From contig DDAM01000007.1 of NCBI GenBank assembly GCA_002332905.1, positions 1 to 57,189 of the forward strand: a DNA stretch of 57,189 nt, given 5' to 3'. The DNA is from Firmicutes bacterium UBA2058. GTDB taxonomy: Bacteria > Bacillota > Clostridia > Tissierellales > Sedimentibacteraceae. Below the pieces are notes generated by a model. That model saw nothing but the letters and a program-made list of their open reading frames with translations. It made no database searches and had not been told where the DNA came from. The position numbers and the translations under genes are program-made. Positions 1 through 7,856 of this stretch are shown piece after piece (the first letter of the stretch is position 1; every line of letters starts with the position of its first letter).

Positions 1-75
1 TTTACCATGATCAACGTGGCCAATTGTTCCTATGTTTACATGGGGTTTGTTTCTTTCAAATTTTTGTTTTGCCAT
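1..75 (-). CDS. tuf: Elongation factor Tu, N-terminal fragment (runs off the window)
   Basis: The reverse strand encodes MAKQKFERNKPHVNIGTIGH followed by VDHGK, the N-terminus of EF-Tu up to the start of the P-loop. EF-Tu is the GTPase that delivers aminoacyl-tRNA to the ribosome. Only 25 codons are in the window; the rest lies beyond position 1. The ATG at 73-75 has an AGGAGG at 83-88. It has its own promoter (166-194) and lies downstream of tRNA-Thr(GGT) and sigH. Confidence 0.97.
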   Translation of the reverse strand, partial: MAKQKFERNKPHVNIGTIGHVDHGK

Positions 76-165
76 TTATATTTCCTCCTAAATAAATATT
101 ACAATTTCAATCTTTGATTAGTATGACCGGTAACAATCCGGAAAACTTTTGCCTAATTAACTGGT

Positions 166-194
166 ATTATACCAAAAGAAAAACTAACTTTCAA
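166..194 (-). promoter_or_regulatory. Sigma-A type promoter of tuf
   Basis: On the minus strand TTGAAA (189-194) is followed, after exactly 17 bp, by TATAAT (166-171), with a purine region about 7 bp downstream. The resulting leader to the tuf ATG is about 85 nt and includes a small CCGG...CCGG hairpin near 128-142. Confidence 0.8.
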
Positions 195-461
195 TAGGTT
201 TTTAACAATAATCAATATCTTTTATATGTAATCGACAAAGTTTTACATATATATATGGATGTAATCAAAAAATTTATGCTATTTTTAGTAAACAACTACT
301 TAATGTCAATGGGTAATTGACTTTATATCAAGTAATTATCTTTTCCATTAAGCACTATTAGTAGAATTATCAAAAACTATGTATTTACTTAATTGTACAG
401 AAATTGTTTTTCACCATTTAGATAATTTTGGAAACTAAAAACTAGTACAACCTTTTAAACT

Positions 462-512
462 AAAAAAGCAAGTAGTCAAAAATTATGTTCAAATTTTATC
501 TCACTTGCTTTT
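462..512 (-). terminator. Rho-independent terminator after tRNA-Thr
   Basis: An inverted repeat AAAAGCAAGT...ACTTGCTTTT, with a loop of about 28 nt, is followed on the minus strand by a T-run (TTTTTTAG). It lies just downstream of the tRNA and before the tuf promoter, so it separates the two units. Confidence 0.75.
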
Positions 513-530
513 ATTTGAAATTTCAATTCA

Positions 531-606
531 TGGAGCCTACGAGCAGATTCGAACTGCTGACCTTTTGCTTACCATGCAAATGCGCTACCTCCTGCGCCAC
601 GCAGGC
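531..606 (-). tRNA. tRNA-Thr (anticodon GGT)
   Basis: The 76-nt minus-strand sequence folds as a cloverleaf: acceptor 5' arm GCCTGCG, anticodon stem TTTGC/GCAAA around the loop ATGGTAA (anticodon GGT, reading ACC/ACU), T-arm GCAGTTCGAATCTGC and an encoded 3' CCA. A promoter lies directly upstream and a terminator downstream, so it is probably transcribed alone. A Thr-GGT tRNA near tuf is also seen in other bacteria. Confidence 0.95.
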
Positions 607-617
607 AATACCATATG

Positions 618-646
618 ATTTTACTATTTAACTCATTTTTTGTCAA
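618..646 (-). promoter_or_regulatory. Sigma-A type promoter of tRNA-Thr
   Basis: Minus-strand TTGACA (641-646), 17-bp spacer, TAAAAT (618-623), ending about 11 bp before the mature 5' end of the tRNA. Confidence 0.85.
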
Positions 647-716
647 TATATAATTAAAATTAAAAATAAATTTTAACTTTAAAATAAATTTTAATTTGTA
701 AATTATTTATTTGATT

Positions 717-1376
717 TCAGTAAAAACATTCAGTTGTTAGTTCATTTTTCATTTTCCTTTTTATTCTTTGCAGAGCATTATCAATGGATTTCACATCTGT
801 ATTTAGTACATCTGAGGATTCAGTATAAGTTAATCCTGAAAAATAGCAGGATAAAACTTTCTTTTCAAAATCACTTAAATATTTGTTTACGGTATAAGTA
901 ATTAAACTTTCACGTTCTTTTAAAACAACTATATTTTCTGGGTCCTCTATTGTATCATTAGTAATTTTCTCCAACAAATAGACCTCTTTATTTTCATAAG
1001 TTAACATATTAAATGATATATAGTTATTAAGAGGATTGTGTTTTTGTCTTGTTGATCTTCTAATAACTGTAATAATATGCCTTTTTATACAAACACATGC
1101 ATAGCTTTTAAACGAACAGTTTTTATCTGGATTATATTCTTTTATAGCCTTATATAATCCAAGTAAAGCTTCTTGTAATAAATCATCCTTTTCAGCTCCC
1201 ACTAAATAAAAAGAGGATACGATTTTTTTCGAAATGCACATGTAACGATAAACTAAATACTCTTCAGCCTCTAAATTTCCTTTTCTAAACTCTTCAATTA
1301 ATTCCTCATCAGTTAACTTGTTATATAAAGCATGATTGTATGTGCTATCAAAAGATTTTTTCAATATAGTATCCAT
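717..1376 (-). CDS. sigH: RNA polymerase sporulation sigma factor SigH
   Basis: A 219-residue sigma-70 family protein. Region 2 contains the core-binding/-10 recognition segment (around 60-115, with EKDDLLQEALLGLYKAIKEY and SFKSYACVCIKRHI). Region 4 is a C-terminal helix-turn-helix (around 165-215, YLSDFEKKVLSCYFSGLTY). Length and sequence match SigH (Spo0H), the early stationary-phase/sporulation sigma factor. The ATG is preceded by a GGGGGG-rich Shine-Dalgarno. It is the last gene of the gltX...yacP-sigH block, its usual place in Firmicutes. No separate promoter was recognised in the 66-bp gap to yacP. Confidence 0.93.
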   Translation of the reverse strand: MDTILKKSFDSTYNHALYNKLTDEELIEEFRKGNLEAEEYLVYRYMCISKKIVSSFYLVGAEKDDLLQEALLGLYKAIKEYNPDKNCSFKSYACVCIKRHIITVIRRSTRQKHNPLNNYISFNMLTYENKEVYLLEKITNDTIEDPENIVVLKERESLITYTVNKYLSDFEKKVLSCYFSGLTYTESSDVLNTDVKSIDNALQRIKRKMKNELTTECFY

Positions 1377-1442
1377 GTTTTTCCCCCCGGATATATTTAA
1401 TGCTTAGGTATGATTATAGTGAAAACGTTTTTAACGGTCAAG

Positions 1443-1964
1443 CTATTCCATTAATCTTCTTAAATTTTCCAATTTTTCCAAAGTTGTGGAATCAAGAACA
1501 TTAGATATTTTTGTACTATTGTGTCGTATAGTGTCAGTTTTTCGTCTTATCTCCTGTTTTGTCTTGTTAAATTCCAAAAACATCTCTTCAGCAGATATTC
1601 TTGTACCTCCACGAGCTAAAACAATTTGTTGAATATAATTGTCAGATGTAGCAACTTGCACAATTTCCTCTCTTCCGATTTTATCCAATTGTTTTTCTAT
1701 ATAACTATCAGCTGTTTCATGCTCTTTTGTATATACAACTTCTACCCCTGAAATTATTTCTTTTTTTTCATTACTTCCCTTAACTAAATGAGCATCAAAA
1801 ACAACTATAACATTTATTCCCTTATACGCTTTATATTCAATTAAATCTTCGACAAGCTTATTTCTGCTATTTTCTATACTTTCAGTATAATTCTTTAAAG
1901 TTTTCCACTGATTTATAATGTTATATCCATCTATAAACAGATATTCTTTTTTAGTACGAGGCAT
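1443..1964 (-). CDS. yacP: NYN/PIN-domain ribonuclease, YacP (Rae1) family
   Basis: 173 residues. The N-terminus YLFIDGYNIINQWK has the Asp of the NYN (PIN-like) nuclease fold, followed by the acidic segments VVFDAH and TADSYIEKQL and a Thr-Ser-Asp (ATSDNYIQQI), which are the metal-site acidic residues of the family. The B. subtilis homologue Rae1/YacP is a ribosome-associated mRNA endonuclease. The Shine-Dalgarno AGAGG lies inside the end of rlmB and the start codon begins one base after the rlmB stop, so the two are translationally linked. The C-terminal tail (about 140-173) is charged and probably helical. Confidence 0.88.
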   Translation of the reverse strand: MPRTKKEYLFIDGYNIINQWKTLKNYTESIENSRNKLVEDLIEYKAYKGINVIVVFDAHLVKGSNEKKEIISGVEVVYTKEHETADSYIEKQLDKIGREEIVQVATSDNYIQQIVLARGGTRISAEEMFLEFNKTKQEIRRKTDTIRHNSTKISNVLDSTTLEKLENLRRLME

Positions 1965-1965
1965 A

Positions 1966-2697
1966 TTACATACCTCTTTGCCTTAATACTTCATATATAA
2001 TAATTGATGCAGCACAAGAAGCATTTAAAGATGTAACATTTCCCTTCATAGGAATTCTAATTAATGTATCACAATTTTCCTTAACAAGTCTACTTATACC
2101 TTTTCCTTCGCTACCTATTATTATACCTACAGCTCCATTAAATTTCTCTTCATATATATATTTTTCACCAGCCATATCAGCACCATATATCCAAAGTCCT
2201 CTTTCCTTTAAATCCTCTATTGTTTGGTTTATATTAGTTACCCTTACAACTGGAAGATACTCAACTGCACCGGCGGAGGTTTTAGCAACTACAGAATTTA
2301 CATTGGCAGCTCTATGTTTAGGAATTATAACACCATGTGCACCACAGCACTCCGCTGTTCTAATTATGGCTCCTAAATTATGAATATCTGTAATTTCATC
2401 TAGTATTATAACAAATGGCTTCTCATTTTTTTGTTTTGCTAAAGTAAAAATATCCTCTAATTCCTTATATTCATATTCCTGAGCTTGTGCGATAACACCT
2501 TGATGTCTGCCACCTGCTGAAAGCCTTGTCAATTCTTGTTTATCAATATATTTAATATTGACATTTTTCTCTTCTGCAAGCGATGCAATTTTTGAAACGG
2601 CACCTTCTGCCATTTCTTTATTTATATATATTATATCTATACTAGTATCGCTTTTTAATGCTTCAATAACTGGGTTCTTTCCTTCAATTTTTCTCAT
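1966..2697 (-). CDS. rlmB: 23S rRNA (guanosine-2'-O-)-methyltransferase RlmB, SpoU family
   Basis: 243 residues from the ATG at 2697 (MRKIEGKNPVIEAL). An N-terminal substrate-binding domain (1-75) is followed by the SpoU methyltransferase knot with motif 1 (DEITDIHNLGAIIRTAECCG), motif 2 (VGIIIGSEGKGISRLV) and motif 3 (IPMKGNVTSLNASCAASIII). RlmB methylates the ribose of the P-loop guanosine of 23S rRNA. Twenty upstream codons are open in the same frame (to 2757), but family alignments begin at MRKIEG. The upstream stretch belongs to the leader cassette described separately, which also supplies an in-frame ATG four codons upstream (MGIIM). Confidence 0.93.
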   Translation of the reverse strand: MRKIEGKNPVIEALKSDTSIDIIYINKEMAEGAVSKIASLAEEKNVNIKYIDKQELTRLSAGGRHQGVIAQAQEYEYKELEDIFTLAKQKNEKPFVIILDEITDIHNLGAIIRTAECCGAHGVIIPKHRAANVNSVVAKTSAGAVEYLPVVRVTNINQTIEDLKERGLWIYGADMAGEKYIYEEKFNGAVGIIIGSEGKGISRLVKENCDTLIRIPMKGNVTSLNASCAASIIIYEVLRQRGM

Positions 2698-2699
2698 AA

Positions 2700-2795
2700 T
2701 TATGCCCATGCCTCTATTGCACGAAGAACCAAACATTTGTGTATGGGCTCGGCGCATACTTTCTTATTAACTTTTTTATAAAAGTTTTTTATCAT
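2700..2795 (-). CDS. Putative leader ORF in front of rlmB (AW-type cassette)
   Basis: A 31-codon ORF, ATG at 2795, with a possible Shine-Dalgarno AAGG 9 bases upstream. It begins MIKNFYKKVNKKV, contains EPIHK, and ends EAWA-stop. The TAA (2700-2702) is separated from the rlmB ATG by only two bases (TAATTATG), the geometry of termination-reinitiation coupling. The ORFs before prdF and lplA share the (E/D)P(M/I)(H/R)K segment, the AW(A/G)-stop end and the two-base gap. GCCCAT (about 2739-2744) can pair with ATGGGC just before the stop. Expression is untested; the DNA repeat could be the real unit. Confidence 0.5.
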   Translation of the reverse strand: MIKNFYKKVNKKVCAEPIHKCLVLRAIEAWA

Positions 2796-2975
2796 TTCTT
2801 TCAACCTTATCACCTTTAATATATTTTTATGTAGAACTATATTATATACGATTTTGTTTTAATTTACTACATGATAGTAAAAGTTAATTTAACCTTTGAC
2901 ACTACAGTTTTATTTTTTACATTTTACTTTCATTATATATTAAAGTCAAGTATGTTTATTGAAAAACTACATTTT

Positions 2976-3038
2976 AGGCTGTTGCAAAACAATTTCAATA
3001 CATTTAAATACTGTATTAATTCTGTTTTACCACAGCCT
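2976..3038. repeat. Imperfect long palindrome between agrB and the rlmB leader
   Basis: Interrupted inverted repeat: AGGCTGT at 2976-2982 pairs with ACAGCCT at 3032-3038. Inside it AAAAC pairs with GTTTT, and an AATACA/TGTATT stem closes the apex. There is no T-run on either strand directly after it, so it is not a classical terminator. The 300-bp gap 2796-3090 otherwise shows only AT-rich DNA, and a 66-codon plus-strand ORF there looks like chance. Confidence 0.45.
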
Positions 3039-3090
3039 ATTGTATTATTCCATATTGAATTAACTAAATAATGTATAAACTATAAGTATT

Positions 3091-3639
3091 TTATTCCCCT
3101 AAAACTAACATTATCCCCAATGTTGTTAAAGCCATCATTATGCATATTGAAACTTCACTATACCCTAAATCAATAAAAACGCAAACTAGAAATACTTCAA
3201 ATAGCAAAATTAATCTTGTTATTTTTTTATAAACCTGTATCTCTTTTGAATCTAAGGGTTTGTTACTATCCTCTACAGGTGCAAGTGACAGTATTACTCC
3301 ACTTGAAATTAAAGTCATTATAATGATAGATAAATCAAACCACGGTACACACTTTATTATAAAAACAACTATTATAATCATCGCTACCGAAAATAAATAA
3401 CATCTTAATTGAGTTTTAGCATGATATCCTCCAGCATAAGACCTAAGAGGTATATATGCTACTGAAAAAATAATACATTGCCATAACATATTGAAGATAA
3501 GACCTATTATTATAGTTGTTATTAAATTTAATAATAATAAAGAGGCTTGTTGAAAGCCGTATGTATATAGGTCTTTATCTTCATATGATATAATGTTATT
3601 GCTGGCTAATTTTTCTGTGATTTTATCAAATACTTTCAT
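3091..3639 (-). CDS. agrB: Accessory gene regulator AgrB, membrane cysteine endopeptidase
   Basis: 182 residues with about six hydrophobic membrane segments. The catalytic pair of the AgrB family is visible as His73 and Cys80 in AGGYHAKTQLRC. AgrB cleaves the C-terminal part of the AgrD precursor and forms the thiolactone ring of the autoinducing peptide. It is the last gene of the operon and starts five bases after the agrD stop. Family membership is clear; the peptide specificity is inference. Confidence 0.93.
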   Translation of the reverse strand: MKVFDKITEKLASNNIISYEDKDLYTYGFQQASLLLLNLITTIIIGLIFNMLWQCIIFSVAYIPLRSYAGGYHAKTQLRCYLFSVAMIIIVVFIIKCVPWFDLSIIIMTLISSGVILSLAPVEDSNKPLDSKEIQVYKKITRLILLFEVFLVCVFIDLGYSEVSICIMMALTTLGIMLVLGE

Positions 3640-3644
3640 TTTAA

Positions 3645-3788
3645 TCAGAACCTACGAAGTTTATCTGCACCTTTTGGTAATTTTGGTTGATGTACAAGCC
3701 ATGCACAGGTAACATTTACATTTAGAGCAGTTACCATAAGTGCTAAACTAGCAAACATACCACCAAATTTGTAAATAAGCTTTTTCAA
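3645..3788 (-). CDS. agrD: AgrD cyclic (thio)lactone autoinducing peptide precursor
   Basis: A 47-residue ORF starting with TTG at 3786-3788 behind a GGGAGG Shine-Dalgarno. It has a basic amphipathic N-terminal helix (MKKLIYKFGGMFASLAL), then VNVTCAWLV, then the C-terminal recognition tail HQPKLPKGADKLRRF. Cys28 is the expected thiolactone residue. By analogy with other AgrD proteins the ring would be C-A-W-L-V, released by AgrB before HQPKLP, with a few N-terminal tail residues such as NVT. It lies directly before agrB. The exact mature peptide ends are inference. Confidence 0.92.
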   Translation of the reverse strand: MKKLIYKFGGMFASLALMVTALNVNVTCAWLVHQPKLPKGADKLRRF

Positions 3789-3917
3789 AATATCTACCTC
3801 CCTTCTTAACATGTTTAATACTTAATGTAAAAATACCAATTAAGTGTTATACATTTTTTACCACAAAAATTGATTTTGTGCAGGAAGTTGACGAAAACCA
3901 TATATTTTATAGCGAAA

Positions 3918-5207
3918 TTAGTTGTTTTTTATATTTTGCGCATTGTTATCAATATACAGCAAAATATTAACTGAAAATAGCTTATTATCACAGGTTATAT
4001 CTAAAAGACCGTTATATTTTTTTATAGCATTTTGTACACTATTTAAACCAAAACCATGATTATTTTCATCTTTTTTAGTAGTTAAAAATATATCATTTTC
4101 TTTATTTATAACATCATCATATGAGTTTTCAATTGTTATATAGAGAATTGATTTTTCCAATTCCATTTTTACATATAATCGCCTTTCATGGCTTTTTTTC
4201 AAAGCATCTAAGGCATTATCCAAAAGGTTACCTAAAATAATGCTTAAATCAAATGCCTCAATACTTAATTTTTTAGGTACATTGATATTAATCTCAATAT
4301 TTGCATTCAATTTTTCAGCTTCATAAATTTTGTAGTTTAGCAAGCTATCTACTTCTGTATTTCCTGAATATGCATATTCATTTTTTACATCAATATATTT
4401 AAATATGGTTTTTAAATACTCTTCTAAATCATCTCTTTTATTATTCTTTATCATTTCTTGCATTGAATATATATGGTTTTTTATATCATGCCTCAATATT
4501 TTAATATTTTTCTGAGATTCTTTAATTATCTGTAATTGATTTAAATAAGCGTTGCTTTGCTGTATAAGTAAATCCTTTTCATATTTATTGTGATAATACT
4601 TAATTATAACATCATATAGATAGAAGTTCATAATATTTATACATAATAAAACGCTTACAATTATGATAGTAAAAATTGAACTGTAATTTGCTATAAATGC
4701 AGTAAGCACTATAATAATGCTGCCCATAGGAATACAAAATATAATCAACCAGTGTATCGGTTTAATATCTAGAATTCTATTACTTCCAAATATTCTTTCA
4801 AGGATAACTACAATCATAAATAACAATAGATTGGAAACTACAATTGTAAAGTCCTCTAGGATAATGTGCAAATTAAAACTAACAGAAATATTATAAACTA
4901 TACTCTCTAATATCATTGTTGCAGAATAAATTAATACTGTAGAAACCACCCTAGTTGAAGTTTTTCCCTCATAAATAAAGGTAAGTAAAAAAAACAATAA
5001 TAAGTTTGATATTAGATTGATGAATGGATTAGAAAAAATTAGATATAATGAACTATTTGATATATAATACAGTAAATATAAAAATAGTTGTAATCCGTTT
5101 TTAATATGTGTTTTTTCAAAAAAAATTCCTAAAAATTTATACAAAACATATATTCTAAATAAATTTGTTGCTAAATATATCGTATTTGAACTAATAAAAT
5201 TTAGCAT
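3918..5207 (-). CDS. agrC: AgrC-like sensor histidine kinase (GHKL family)
   Basis: 429 residues. The first ~200 are six or seven hydrophobic segments typical of a peptide-sensing membrane domain. The cytoplasmic part has the H-box LRHDIKNHIYSMQEM (His about 240), an N-box LGNLLDNALDAL and a glycine-rich NNHGFGLNSVQNAI. This is the architecture of AgrC/ComD receptors for cyclic peptides. It overlaps the 3' end of the regulator gene by 17 bp and lies 130 bp before agrD, so kinase, signal and processing enzyme form one cluster. The intervening gap may hold a regulated promoter. Confidence 0.9.
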   Translation of the reverse strand: MLNFISSNTIYLATNLFRIYVLYKFLGIFFEKTHIKNGLQLFLYLLYYISNSSLYLIFSNPFINLISNLLLFFLLTFIYEGKTSTRVVSTVLIYSATMILESIVYNISVSFNLHIILEDFTIVVSNLLLFMIVVILERIFGSNRILDIKPIHWLIIFCIPMGSIIIVLTAFIANYSSIFTIIIVSVLLCINIMNFYLYDVIIKYYHNKYEKDLLIQQSNAYLNQLQIIKESQKNIKILRHDIKNHIYSMQEMIKNNKRDDLEEYLKTIFKYIDVKNEYAYSGNTEVDSLLNYKIYEAEKLNANIEININVPKKLSIEAFDLSIILGNLLDNALDALKKSHERRLYVKMELEKSILYITIENSYDDVINKENDIFLTTKKDENNHGFGLNSVQNAIKKYNGLLDITCDNKLFSVNILLYIDNNAQNIKNN

Positions 5208-5925
5208 GCTCTTTCACCTTTCTACGCATAATAAATTTGTTTCTCACTTCTTTTCTATACGTTTGGCTTATAGGCAATATTACATTATTAGTTAGCTTAA
5301 GAGTGTCATATCTCGCCTCTAAAATATAAAGGTAATTAACTAAATAGGATTTATGAATTAATATAAAATCTTTGTCTTTTATCAGTTCTTCTAGGTCCGT
5401 TAACTTTCCGTAAAATTCATACTCTTCATTAATTGTAATTACACGTATTTTTTTATCATTACTTGCAAAATACATAATTTCTTTATACGGTATCTTATAA
5501 AAAACAGCTCCTCTTGAAAACTCAAAGAACAGATTACCATTTTTATGTAATTCCATAGCTATTTTCAAATTTTTTATTATTTTTTCTTCACTAATTGGCT
5601 TTACCAAAAAGTTTAGTGGTCTATTCTCAAATAATTCAATTGCATAATCTTTCTTTGCAGAAATATAAACAATTTGCGTGATATCATCTTTTATTTCTTC
5701 CCGAATTATCCTCCCAACTTCTATTCCATTTAATTTATTAAGCTCAATATCTAAAAAAATTAAATCAAAAGCCTGTCCTTCTTTTATGAATTTACATAAT
5801 TCCTGTCCAGATAAGAAAACTAAAATATCTATTTTTTTAGCGCTAATTTTTTGATAATCTAATATTATTTTTTCTATCCGTGAACACACTGTTTGCTCAT
5901 CATCGCATATAGCAACTCTAAACAT
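5191..5925 (-). CDS. agrA: AgrA-type response regulator (receiver + LytTR)
   Basis: 244 residues from the ATG at 5925 (MFRVAICDDEQ). The receiver domain (1-120) has the acidic pair DD and the phosphoacceptor Asp in DLIFLDIELN. The C-terminal LytTR DNA-binding domain (about 140-240) has FILIHKSYLVN and ILPISQTYRKEV. An ATG nine bases upstream is open too, but it abuts the AGGGG Shine-Dalgarno, so the second ATG is better spaced. The gene starts 30 bp after mrnC, so basal expression may come from the gltX operon. In other agr systems the regulator activates agrBDCA; here it precedes agrC. Confidence 0.9.
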   Translation of the reverse strand: MFRVAICDDEQTVCSRIEKIILDYQKISAKKIDILVFLSGQELCKFIKEGQAFDLIFLDIELNKLNGIEVGRIIREEIKDDITQIVYISAKKDYAIELFENRPLNFLVKPISEEKIIKNLKIAMELHKNGNLFFEFSRGAVFYKIPYKEIMYFASNDKKIRVITINEEYEFYGKLTDLEELIKDKDFILIHKSYLVNYLYILEARYDTLKLTNNVILPISQTYRKEVRNKFIMRRKVKEHAKFY

Positions 5926-5956
5926 TATATTCATCCCCTTTTAAAATATTAATTAT

Positions 5957-6409
5957 CTATACAATTTTTAAAATTTCATCAAATAAAAATAATATTCTTT
6001 CACTCTCGTTTCTCAAATATAAATACCCAAATAATGTCTCAAAACCTGTTGCATATCTATAGTCTATCATTTCTTGATTTTTGGGAGCTGAGGTTATCTT
6101 TGCATTTCTTCCTCTTTTAACTATTTTTCTTTCTTCTTCTGTTAAAATAGGATCAAGAATCTTTATAAATTTAGCTTGTGAGGCTGCTTTAACAAATTTA
6201 ATAGCTTCTCTATGCATTATATTTACGTTGTAATCAAAATTTTTAACAATGTAAGCCCTGACTAACATCTCATATACAGCATCACCTGCAAAGGCTAGCT
6301 GTGCAGGTGAGCGTAATTCTGGCTTATTTTTTGTGTGAAGTGTTTCTTTCACACTGTGAAGTGTTTCTTTCACGCTTTCGTCTTTATTTAAAATATCGAA
6401 TTTATCCAT
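5957..6409 (-). CDS. mrnC: Mini-ribonuclease III (MrnC)
   Basis: 150 residues forming only the RNase III catalytic domain with no dsRNA-binding domain, as in MrnC, which matures 23S rRNA ends. RSPAQLAFAGDAVYEMLVRAYI has the RNase III signature including the catalytic Asp, and RKIVKRGRNAK is the usual basic segment. The start overlaps the cysS end (one base apart). Oddity: residues 12-25 are a perfect tandem SVKETLH-SVKETLH, encoded by a 21-bp palindromic duplication not expected in this family. Confidence 0.93.
   Translation of the reverse strand: MDKFDILNKDESVKETLHSVKETLHTKNKPELRSPAQLAFAGDAVYEMLVRAYIVKNFDYNVNIMHREAIKFVKAASQAKFIKILDPILTEEERKIVKRGRNAKITSAPKNQEMIDYRYATGFETLFGYLYLRNESERILFLFDEILKIV
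6335..6376. repeat. 21-bp palindromic tandem duplication inside mrnC
   Basis: Two 21-bp units (6335-6355, 6356-6376) differ at a single base. Each is a hairpin, GTGAA(A)...TTCAC, around AGAAACAC. In frame they give SVKETLH twice. The unit resembles the first hairpin of the intercistronic repeats (GTGAAA...TTTCAC), suggesting such palindromes can also enter coding sequence. Confidence 0.85.
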
Positions 6410-6410
6410 T

Positions 6411-7856
6411 TTAAATCTTACTCCAAATAACGCCTTCTCTTGTGTCTTTAATTTGTATACCCTGTTTCAAAAGTTCATCTCTTATTTCATCTGCTAATTT
6501 AAAATTTTTGTTCTTCTTAGCATCAGTTCTTTTTTGTATCATTTCTTCTATCATTTTAACTTCGTCTTCATCGTGAGATGCAATTTCTTCTTCCTCTAAA
6601 AGTCCTAATGATAGCACCTTTTCAAATTCCTCTACAAGATATAGTTTTTCAGTATCATTTAAGTTATCAGCTTTTAATACATCATATAACACAGTTATTG
6701 CATTTGCTATGTTTAAATCATCAGATATGCAATCAACAAAAGCGTTTTTATATTTATTTATGTTGTCAGTTATTTTATCAGCTGAATTTTTATCCTGAGG
6801 ATGGTTTTTATCCTGAGGATGGTTTTTATCCTTTATGGCTCTTACTCTGTTTTTAAGCTTATTATATGCACTCTTAGCTTGCTTTAATGAATCAAAAGAG
6901 AATGCTAGCTGTTTTCTATAGTGAGAATTGAGAACATAGTATCTATATACTAGTGGTTCAAATCCTTTTTTCTCTAGTAAGCTTACTGTTAAAAACTCAC
7001 CCTTAGATTTACTCATTTTCCCACCATCAGCTTCAATTAAATGCTCTGCATGCCACCAATAGTTAACCCATTTTTCTCCCGTATAGCTTTCTGTTTGTGC
7101 TATTTCGTTTGTATGATGAACAGGTATATGGTCAATTCCGCCACAGTGTATATCCATATGGTTGCCCAAGTTTTTAAGAGAAATTACAGAGCACTCTATA
7201 TGCCATCCCGGATATCCTACTCCCCATGGAGAATCCCACTTCATTGCTTGATTTTCAAATTTTGATTTAGTAAACCAAAGTACAAAGTCTTGAGGGTTTC
7301 TCTTGTGAATATCCTCTGTTACACCCTCACGAGATGCTGTTTGTAGCTCATCAAGATTCACCCCTGAAAGCTTTGTATAGTCTTCTTTTTTAGATATATC
7401 AAAATATACATTGCCATTTTCAAAGTATGTGAAGCCCTTATCTTCAAGCCCTTTAATGAAATTTATATAATCATCTATATAATCAGTTGCTTTTCCAATA
7501 ATAGCTGGCTTTTTAATATTTAATTTTATGCAATCTTCAAAAAAGGCATCTGTGTAAAACTGCGCTATTTCCCAAACAGTTTTATTTTCTCTTAATGCAC
7601 CCTTTAGCATTTTATCTTCGCCATCATCTGCATCAGACTCTAAATGTCCAACATCTGTTATATTCATGACTCTATTCACATTATAGCCTAAATATTCAAG
7701 AGTTTTTTCAAGTATATCCTCATTTATATATGTTCTTAAGTTACCTATATGGGCATAGTTGTATACTGTAGGTCCGCAAGTGTACATTTTAACCTTACCT
7801 TTTTCTATAGGCACAAACTCTTCGATTTTTCTTGTAAGTGAATTATATAACTTCAT
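6411..7856 (-). CDS. cysS: Cysteinyl-tRNA synthetase
   Basis: 481 residues from the ATG at 7856 (MKLYNSLTRKIEEF). The class I signatures are present: HIGH motif YNAHIGN-like NYAHIGNLRTY and KMSKS (GGKMSKSKGEF). So are the zinc ligands of CysRS: TCGPT, HIECSV and the IDHIPVHHTNE His/Glu segment. An in-frame ATG four codons upstream (MEVYM) overlaps the Shine-Dalgarno GGAGG, so the second ATG is chosen. Residues around 360 contain an unusual HPQDKN-HPQDKN duplication in the anticodon-binding half. Part of the gltX-cysS-mrnC operon. Confidence 0.95.
   Translation of the reverse strand: MKLYNSLTRKIEEFVPIEKGKVKMYTCGPTVYNYAHIGNLRTYINEDILEKTLEYLGYNVNRVMNITDVGHLESDADDGEDKMLKGALRENKTVWEIAQFYTDAFFEDCIKLNIKKPAIIGKATDYIDDYINFIKGLEDKGFTYFENGNVYFDISKKEDYTKLSGVNLDELQTASREGVTEDIHKRNPQDFVLWFTKSKFENQAMKWDSPWGVGYPGWHIECSVISLKNLGNHMDIHCGGIDHIPVHHTNEIAQTESYTGEKWVNYWWHAEHLIEADGGKMSKSKGEFLTVSLLEKKGFEPLVYRYYVLNSHYRKQLAFSFDSLKQAKSAYNKLKNRVRAIKDKNHPQDKNHPQDKNSADKITDNINKYKNAFVDCISDDLNIANAITVLYDVLKADNLNDTEKLYLVEEFEKVLSLGLLEEEEIASHDEDEVKMIEEMIQKRTDAKKNKNFKLADEIRDELLKQGIQIKDTREGVIWSKI
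6787..6832. repeat. 18-bp palindrome-containing tandem repeat inside cysS
   Basis: The unit TTTTTATCCTGAGGATGG occurs twice in tandem (6787-6804, 6805-6822) with a partial third copy to 6832. Its core ATCC-TGA-GGAT is a hairpin with a three-base loop. It encodes HPQDKN repeated in a lysine-rich linker of CysRS. Together with the mrnC case this makes two in-frame palindrome duplications within 450 bp. Confidence 0.85.

Noticed and set aside
2871..3071. 66-codon plus-strand ORF between rlmB and agrB
   Set aside because: Low-complexity, Phe/Tyr/Asn-rich translation, no Shine-Dalgarno, overlaps a palindrome; likely chance in AT-rich DNA.
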